A DNA stretch of 64,000 nt from Nitrospira sp. GTDB lineage: Bacteria; Nitrospirota; Nitrospiria; Nitrospirales; Nitrospiraceae. The stretch lies in the NCBI GenBank assembly GCA_015709715.1, contig CP054184.1, positions 3,395,001 through 3,459,000 on the forward strand, read 5' to 3'. Position numbers and translations under genes: made by a program. Positions 61,301 to 64,000 of this stretch are shown in pieces (within the stretch, counting starts at the first letter, position 1; every line of letters starts with the position of its first letter). The notes beneath the pieces are model-generated. The model searched no databases. It worked only from the letters and a program-made list of their open reading frames with translations, and had not been told where the DNA came from.

Positions 61301-61755
61301 CCCGCTTGATGATCCGGGCGAAGTACAACCCTGCCTATCCTTACCATGTCACGATGGCTAAGCACGCACCGTACGTCTCGACGGCGAAATCGGTGAAGGG
61401 CCACGAGACGCGGCCGGACGGGCGCGCCATCGCGGTGGACACCGGCTATCAGTCCAACTTCCGGTACGGGGCCCAACAGTCCTTTACCCGGAACTGGTTG
61501 ATGCCGATGCACCAGACCGACTCGTTGCCCGGCAAGCAAGCCAACGCGCTGAAGTTCAAGTGGGGATTCGAGATCGATCACCACGCCGTGAACACGGTGC
61601 CGAAGGAATGCTTGATCCGCATCACCAAGGCGGAAGACGGCGGTATCGGCGCCCGTGGACCATGGGAACCGGTGCGCACCGGCTTCACCCCAGGGCAGGA
61701 AAACGAGTTCATGATCAAGTGGCTCAAAGGCGAGCACATCAAAATCAAAGTCTAG
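58318..61755 (+). CDS. nxrA: Nitrite oxidoreductase alpha (molybdopterin) subunit NxrA, copy 2
   Basis: 1145 residues. ATG 58318 follows AGGAGG (58304-58309); GTG 58309 is not favoured. Tat signal SRRQFLKVSAGTVAAAAIAD. The Fe-S region has C67, C75 (VCSPNDTHAC) and C115 (RMCLKGF). The molybdopterin domains and C-terminal dinucleotide-binding domain are complete. Relative to copy 1 it has many substitutions up to about residue 900. It then becomes near-identical from EIKRHPNPLWEKGYQFYC onward, apart from a Val/Cys change (DGDYCFVDG) and a short divergent patch (KQANALKFKWGFEIDHHAVN). It is the first gene of nxrAB2. Confidence 0.96.
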   Translation: MQLSRRQFLKVSAGTVAAAAIADKALALTALQPVVEVDNPLGEYPDRSWERVYHDQYRYDSSFTWVCSPNDTHACRIRAFVRNGVVMRVEQNYDHQTYEDLYGNRGTFAHNPRMCLKGFTFHRRVYGPYRLKGPLMRKSWKQWMDDGSPELTPDVKRKYKFDARFLDDMIRVSWDTAFTYVAKAMIVISTRYSGEAGARRLREQGYAPEMIEMMKGAGVRCFKHRAGMPILGMMGKHANTRFNNCVLPLLDSWVRKINPDQAQGGRYWNNYTWHGDQDPSQPWWNGTQNCDVDLSDMRFTKLNTSWGKNFVENKMPEAHWKLESMERGARLVIITPEYNPTASRADYWIPVRPETDGALFLGSCKIILDENLHDIDFIKGFTDMPLLVRTDTLQYLDPHEVVKDYQLPDFSKSYSGRVQGLTKEQIQRLGGMMVWDQAKGKAVPLHREQVGHHLQESGIDPALTGTYRVKLLNGREVDVMPIFQLYQVHLQDYDLDTVHQVNRSPKDLIVRWARDCGTIKPAAIHNGEGVCHYFHMTSMGRAAALVMMLTGNIGKFGTGCHTWSGNYKVGIWQAAPWSGAGASVYLGEDPWNLNLTTDAHGKEIKYRKYYYGEEPGYWNHGDNALIVNTPKYGRKVFTGKTHMPSPSKVRWVVNVNILNNSKHHYDMVKNVDPNIEMLVTQDIEMTSDVNHADVAFAVNSWMEFTYPEMTATVSNPWIQIWKGGIRPLYDTRNDADTFAGVSAKLKELTGEARMADTYRFVYQNRMDIYVQRILDASTTFYGYSADVMLKSEKGWMVMCRTYPRHPLWEETNESKPHWTRSGRLESYRIEPEAIEYGENFIVHREGPECTPYLPNAIMSTNPYIRPDDYGIPITAQHHDDKTVRNIKLPWQEIKRHPNPLWEKGYQFYCVTPKTRHRVHSQWSVNDWVQIYESNFGDPYRMDKRTPGVGEHQLHINPQAAKDRGINDGDYCFVDGNPVDRPYRGWKPSDPFYKVARLMIRAKYNPAYPYHVTMAKHAPYVSTAKSVKGHETRPDGRAIAVDTGYQSNFRYGAQQSFTRNWLMPMHQTDSLPGKQANALKFKWGFEIDHHAVNTVPKECLIRITKAEDGGIGARGPWEPVRTGFTPGQENEFMIKWLKGEHIKIKV

Positions 61756-61775
61756 CGCCTGAAAGGAGAGAACGA

Positions 61776-63065
61776 ATGCCGGAAGTCTATAACTGGCAGC
61801 TGGGACGGAAGATGCTGTATCCGTATGAGGAGCGGCATCCGAAGTGGCAGTTTGCCTTTGTGTTCAACATCAATCGGTGTTTGGCGTGTCAGACCTGTTC
61901 GATGGCGGACAAGTCGACCTGGCTCTTCTCGAAGGGGCAGGAGTACATGTGGTGGAACAACGTGGAGACGAAGCCGTACGGCGGCTATCCGCAGTTCTAC
62001 GACGTGAAGATCACGCAGCTGATCGAGCAGGTGAACCCGGGGGGGCAGGTGTGGAACGTGCGGGTGGGCCGCAAGCACCATGCGCCGTACGGGGTGTTCG
62101 AAGGGATGACGATTTTCGACGCGGGGGCCAAGGTGGGCCAGGCGGCGATCGGCTACATCCCGACGGACCAGGAATGGCGGTTCGTGAACATCTACGAGGA
62201 CACGGCGACCTCGATGCGGGCGTTGGTCGAGAACGTCGACAAGTCCGGCTTCAGCCGCGACGAACCGTGGCGGATGACGGGCAGTTCCTTGCCGGAGCAT
62301 GAGACGTACTTCTTCTACTTGCAACGGATCTGCAACCACTGCACGTATCCGGGGTGCTTGGCGGCCTGTCCGCGGAAGGCGATCTACAAGCGGCCGGAAG
62401 ACGGCATCGTGTTGATCGACCAGAACCGGTGCCGCGGGTACAAGAAGTGCGTGGAGCAGTGCCCGTTTAAGAAGCCGATGTACCGGGGCACGACCCGGGT
62501 GTCGGAGAAGTGTATTGCCTGTTATCCGCGGATCGAGGGGAAAGATCCCTTGACGGGCGGGGAGCCGATGGAAACGCGCTGTATGGCGGCCTGCGTGGGG
62601 AAGATCCGCATGCAGAGCCTGGTGCGGATCGGCGAAGACGGGCTGTGGGCGGAAGACCGATGGCACCCGCTGTACTACGCGATCCGCGTGGAGCAGGTGG
62701 CGTTGCCCTTGTACCCGCAGTGGGGCACGGAGCCCAACGGGTACTACATTCCGCCGCGGCATGCGCCGCGGGGCTACAACCGGCAGATGTTCGGGCCGGG
62801 GGTGGACAACGCGATCGAGAAGTACCTGGTGCCGAGCCGGGAACTGTTGGCGGTGCTCCAGCTGTGGCGCGCCAGCCAGCAGATCGTGTTCCGGTACGAT
62901 GTCATTCCGGGCCCGAAGGTGTTCGAAACCCAGATCCACGGGAAGCGGTTCGATATGTACAACGATACCGTGCTGGGCTTCAACAAGTCGGGCAAGGAAG
63001 TGGCCCGCATCCAGGTCGAAGAGCCGATCTACATTCGGCCGGCCGAGCGCGTCAACTGGCTGTAA
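61776..63065 (+). CDS. nxrB: Nitrite oxidoreductase beta subunit NxrB, copy 2
   Basis: 429 residues, identical in protein to copy 1, with the same four-cluster cysteine pattern beginning CLACQTC. AAGGAGAG precedes the ATG, 20 bases after nxrA2. The DNA of the two nxrB genes was the same in the 5', middle and 3' segments I compared, so they form a long inverted repeat about 30 kb apart, pointing to recent duplication or continuing gene conversion. Translation is probably coupled to nxrA2. Confidence 0.96.
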   Translation: MPEVYNWQLGRKMLYPYEERHPKWQFAFVFNINRCLACQTCSMADKSTWLFSKGQEYMWWNNVETKPYGGYPQFYDVKITQLIEQVNPGGQVWNVRVGRKHHAPYGVFEGMTIFDAGAKVGQAAIGYIPTDQEWRFVNIYEDTATSMRALVENVDKSGFSRDEPWRMTGSSLPEHETYFFYLQRICNHCTYPGCLAACPRKAIYKRPEDGIVLIDQNRCRGYKKCVEQCPFKKPMYRGTTRVSEKCIACYPRIEGKDPLTGGEPMETRCMAACVGKIRMQSLVRIGEDGLWAEDRWHPLYYAIRVEQVALPLYPQWGTEPNGYYIPPRHAPRGYNRQMFGPGVDNAIEKYLVPSRELLAVLQLWRASQQIVFRYDVIPGPKVFETQIHGKRFDMYNDTVLGFNKSGKEVARIQVEEPIYIRPAERVNWL

Positions 63066-63078
63066 GGCCAGGGCGTGG

Positions 63079-63108
63079 ACGTCGAGGGGGCTGTGGCTCC
63101 CTCGACGT
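63079..63108 (+). terminator. Hairpin after nxrB2
   Basis: ACGTCGAGGG (63079-63088) pairs perfectly with CCCTCGACGT (63099-63108) over a 10-base loop, 13 bases after the stop. The T-run is weak. Its sequence is unrelated to the hairpins after nxrB1. Confidence 0.55.
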
Positions 63109-63189
63109 TCGTGCCTCGGACCGTGGGCCGGAGAGCGGCTCCGATCCCGTGCTTGTGCCCGTCGCCACCGGAGAGTGTCTCACGCATTC

Positions 63190-63846
63190 ATGAAGGTTTC
63201 CGTTCGACCCATCGGGTTGCTTCTCGCCGTTGCGGCTGCGCTCGCGCTGTCCTATCTTGGCCATACCGTATTGTTCGAGCAGTGGCGCATGCAGCAGGAG
63301 CGTCAACTCCAGCGCGCCAAGCTCCTCGAGGAGGTCTTGCGCCTGCAGCGCGTGGTTATGGACGTGGAAACCAACTTTCGCGGGTATCTCCTCGCCGAGC
63401 AACCCTCCTACCTCGAACCGATCAATCAGGCCGAAGCCAGGCTGGAATCGGGGATCGACCGGTTGACCCTCCTCACCGTCGAATCCCCCGGTTTGCAACC
63501 GGGAATCCGCGTCCTCGCGGCACGGTTGCGCGAATTCGTCGACAGCAAGAGGAAGCTGGCGGCTTTGGTCGGAACCGACCAGCAGGAACAGGTTCGCCTG
63601 TATGTGCGCGGCGGGAGCGGTCGGGCGTTGTTTCTCACGATCGAAAAGGCGATCGGTGATTTCGAAATGCGCATCGAGCGCGAGCTGCCGGCCGAACCGT
63701 TGACGTACGACGCCTGGATCGGTCGAGCCCGCTGGCAACTGTTGCTGCTGGAACTGCTGGCCGTGGGCGTCGCGGTGTCCTGCACCAGGGCGTTGGGCCT
63801 CGTGAGGAGGCCGTTGGTCGAGCGGAGCGCCCGCGTTCAGGTCTGA
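63190..63846 (+). CDS. Stand-alone CHASE3-type sensor protein
   Basis: 218 residues. An N-terminal membrane helix (RPIGLLLAVAAALALSYLGHTVLF), a periplasmic helical domain with the CHASE3 pattern VMDVETNFRGYLLAEQPSYLEPINQAEARL, and a second helix near the C-terminus (QLLLLELLAVGVAVSCTRALGL) leave only about 15 cytoplasmic residues. There is no HAMP, kinase or cyclase domain. The same sensor pattern occurs in the kinase at 48308. The ATG has only a weak ribosome binding site. It follows nxrB2 and has no counterpart after nxrB1. It may interact with a kinase, or be a truncated receptor. Confidence 0.68.
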   Translation: MKVSVRPIGLLLAVAAALALSYLGHTVLFEQWRMQQERQLQRAKLLEEVLRLQRVVMDVETNFRGYLLAEQPSYLEPINQAEARLESGIDRLTLLTVESPGLQPGIRVLAARLREFVDSKRKLAALVGTDQQEQVRLYVRGGSGRALFLTIEKAIGDFEMRIERELPAEPLTYDAWIGRARWQLLLLELLAVGVAVSCTRALGLVRRPLVERSARVQV

Positions 63847-63874
63847 TCCCCCCCTCAGCGAAGAAGCCGCAAAA

Positions 63875-63907
63875 GATTCGCACAGTGCGCATAGTGCGGA
63901 TTCGCAC
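63875..63907. promoter_or_regulatory. Repeat cluster resembling the FNT enhancer motif
   Basis: GATTCGCAC occurs at 63875-63883 and 63899-63907, 24 bases apart, with two GTGCG copies (inverted half-sites) between. TTCGCACAGTGCGC (63877-63890) matches the 14-base core upstream of the FNT gene with a single change. The cluster lies about 50-85 bases before a sigma-54-like promoter. Confidence 0.55.
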
Positions 63908-63958
63908 GATTTGCCAGGCCAACCAGTCGTAAATTCAAAAAATAGGGCCTGGTCGTAG

Positions 63959-63974
63959 TGGTACATGATTTGCT
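63959..63974 (+). promoter_or_regulatory. Sigma-54 (-24/-12) promoter candidate at the right edge
   Basis: TGGTAC-ATGAT-TTGCT has correct GG/GC spacing and a full -12 box, with one mismatch in the -24 box. The gene it would drive lies outside the window to the right. Confidence 0.5.
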
Positions 63975-64000
63975 CATTACTCCGTCCGTCACGGGTTGAG

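Noticed and set aside
58519-61737. Very long open frame (over 1000 codons) antisense to nxrA2, and similar ones opposite nxrA1 and both nxrB copies
   Set aside because: They are mirror frames produced by the GC-biased codons of the sense genes. The translations are rich in His, Arg and Val, have no domain, and are repeated in both copies only because the sense genes are duplicated.
61560-61775. Upstream extension of the nxrB2 frame into nxrA2
   Set aside because: It lies inside nxrA2 in another frame. The ATG at 61776 has a good ribosome binding site and gives exactly the length of nxrB1.
62761-63189. Extension of the CHASE3 gene frame back into nxrB2
   Set aside because: It overlaps nxrB2 out of frame with Arg/Ser-rich sequence. 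The membrane helix expected at the N-terminus begins just after ATG 63190.
1-64000. CRISPR arrays, tRNA or rRNA genes, and insertion sequences
   Set aside because: No regularly spaced repeats, cloverleaf-like sequences, ribosomal RNA stretches or transposase genes were seen while reading the window. This was by eye, so a short tRNA could have been missed.

Overview
This 64 kb, GC-rich window most likely comes from a Nitrospira (nitrite-oxidising bacterium, Nitrospirota). The main evidence is two complete nxrAB operons for a periplasmic-type nitrite oxidoreductase: a Tat-signal molybdopterin subunit NxrA of about 1145 residues and a 429-residue four-cluster Fe-S subunit NxrB. Around them lie NxrC-like haem-subunit candidates, a TorD-type chaperone, pentahaem cytochromes, and a Pup gene. 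From memory, the layout resembles that of Candidatus Nitrospira defluvii. No rRNA, tRNA, CRISPR array or insertion sequence was recognised.

Region 1 (1-6.2 kb): the end of secF, a multi-PAS histidine kinase with a translationally coupled NtrC-type regulator whose AAA+ domain looks catalytically dead, and a convergent seven-bladed WD40 protein. Region 2 (6.3-20.1 kb, all plus strand): an accessory and electron-transfer block. It holds an unknown HExxH protein, a NapG-like ferredoxin, a TorD-type chaperone, an NxrC-like subunit, a B12-radical SAM protein, a membrane protein, a TPR protein, TatA, an NHL-repeat protein, a second NxrC-like protein, a PDZ-like protein and two pentahaem cytochromes c. 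Region 3 (20.2-30.7 kb): mostly housekeeping genes, namely H+-pyrophosphatase, Pup, RecJ, RelA/SpoT, an MscS channel with a cyclic-nucleotide domain, a DUF192 protein, a zinc ribbon, an exported flavodoxin-like protein and Bfd.

Region 4 (30.9-63.1 kb): the NXR island. nxrAB1 (minus strand) and nxrAB2 (plus strand) point away from each other and frame about 22.5 kb. Between them are three intact sigma-54-dependent activators, two sensor kinases plus a NarL-type regulator, a CzcCBA-like metal efflux operon, a Gdx/SugE exporter, an FNT formate/nitrite channel and an EmrAB-TolC-like efflux set. nxrB1 and nxrB2 look identical at DNA level wherever I compared them. nxrA1 and nxrA2 are mosaics, diverged over much of their length but nearly identical at the 3' end. 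A CHASE3-only protein follows nxrB2.

The most interesting signal is regulatory. Sigma-54 (-24/-12) promoter matches with correct GG-N10-GC spacing lie upstream of nxrA2, upstream of the FNT gene and at the right edge of the window, and a weaker match lies upstream of nxrA1. Each has an upstream inverted repeat at enhancer-like distance, and the repeats differ: AGTCAG-N6-CTGACT for nxrA1, CCACGA-type palindromes for nxrA2, and TTCGCACARTGCGC for FNT and the right-edge promoter. A different sigma-54 activator or two-component system is encoded next to nxrA1, nxrA2 and FNT. My inference is that two nearly interchangeable NXR enzymes are controlled by separate sigma-54 circuits. The promoter and enhancer assignments rest on reading by eye and need experimental mapping.
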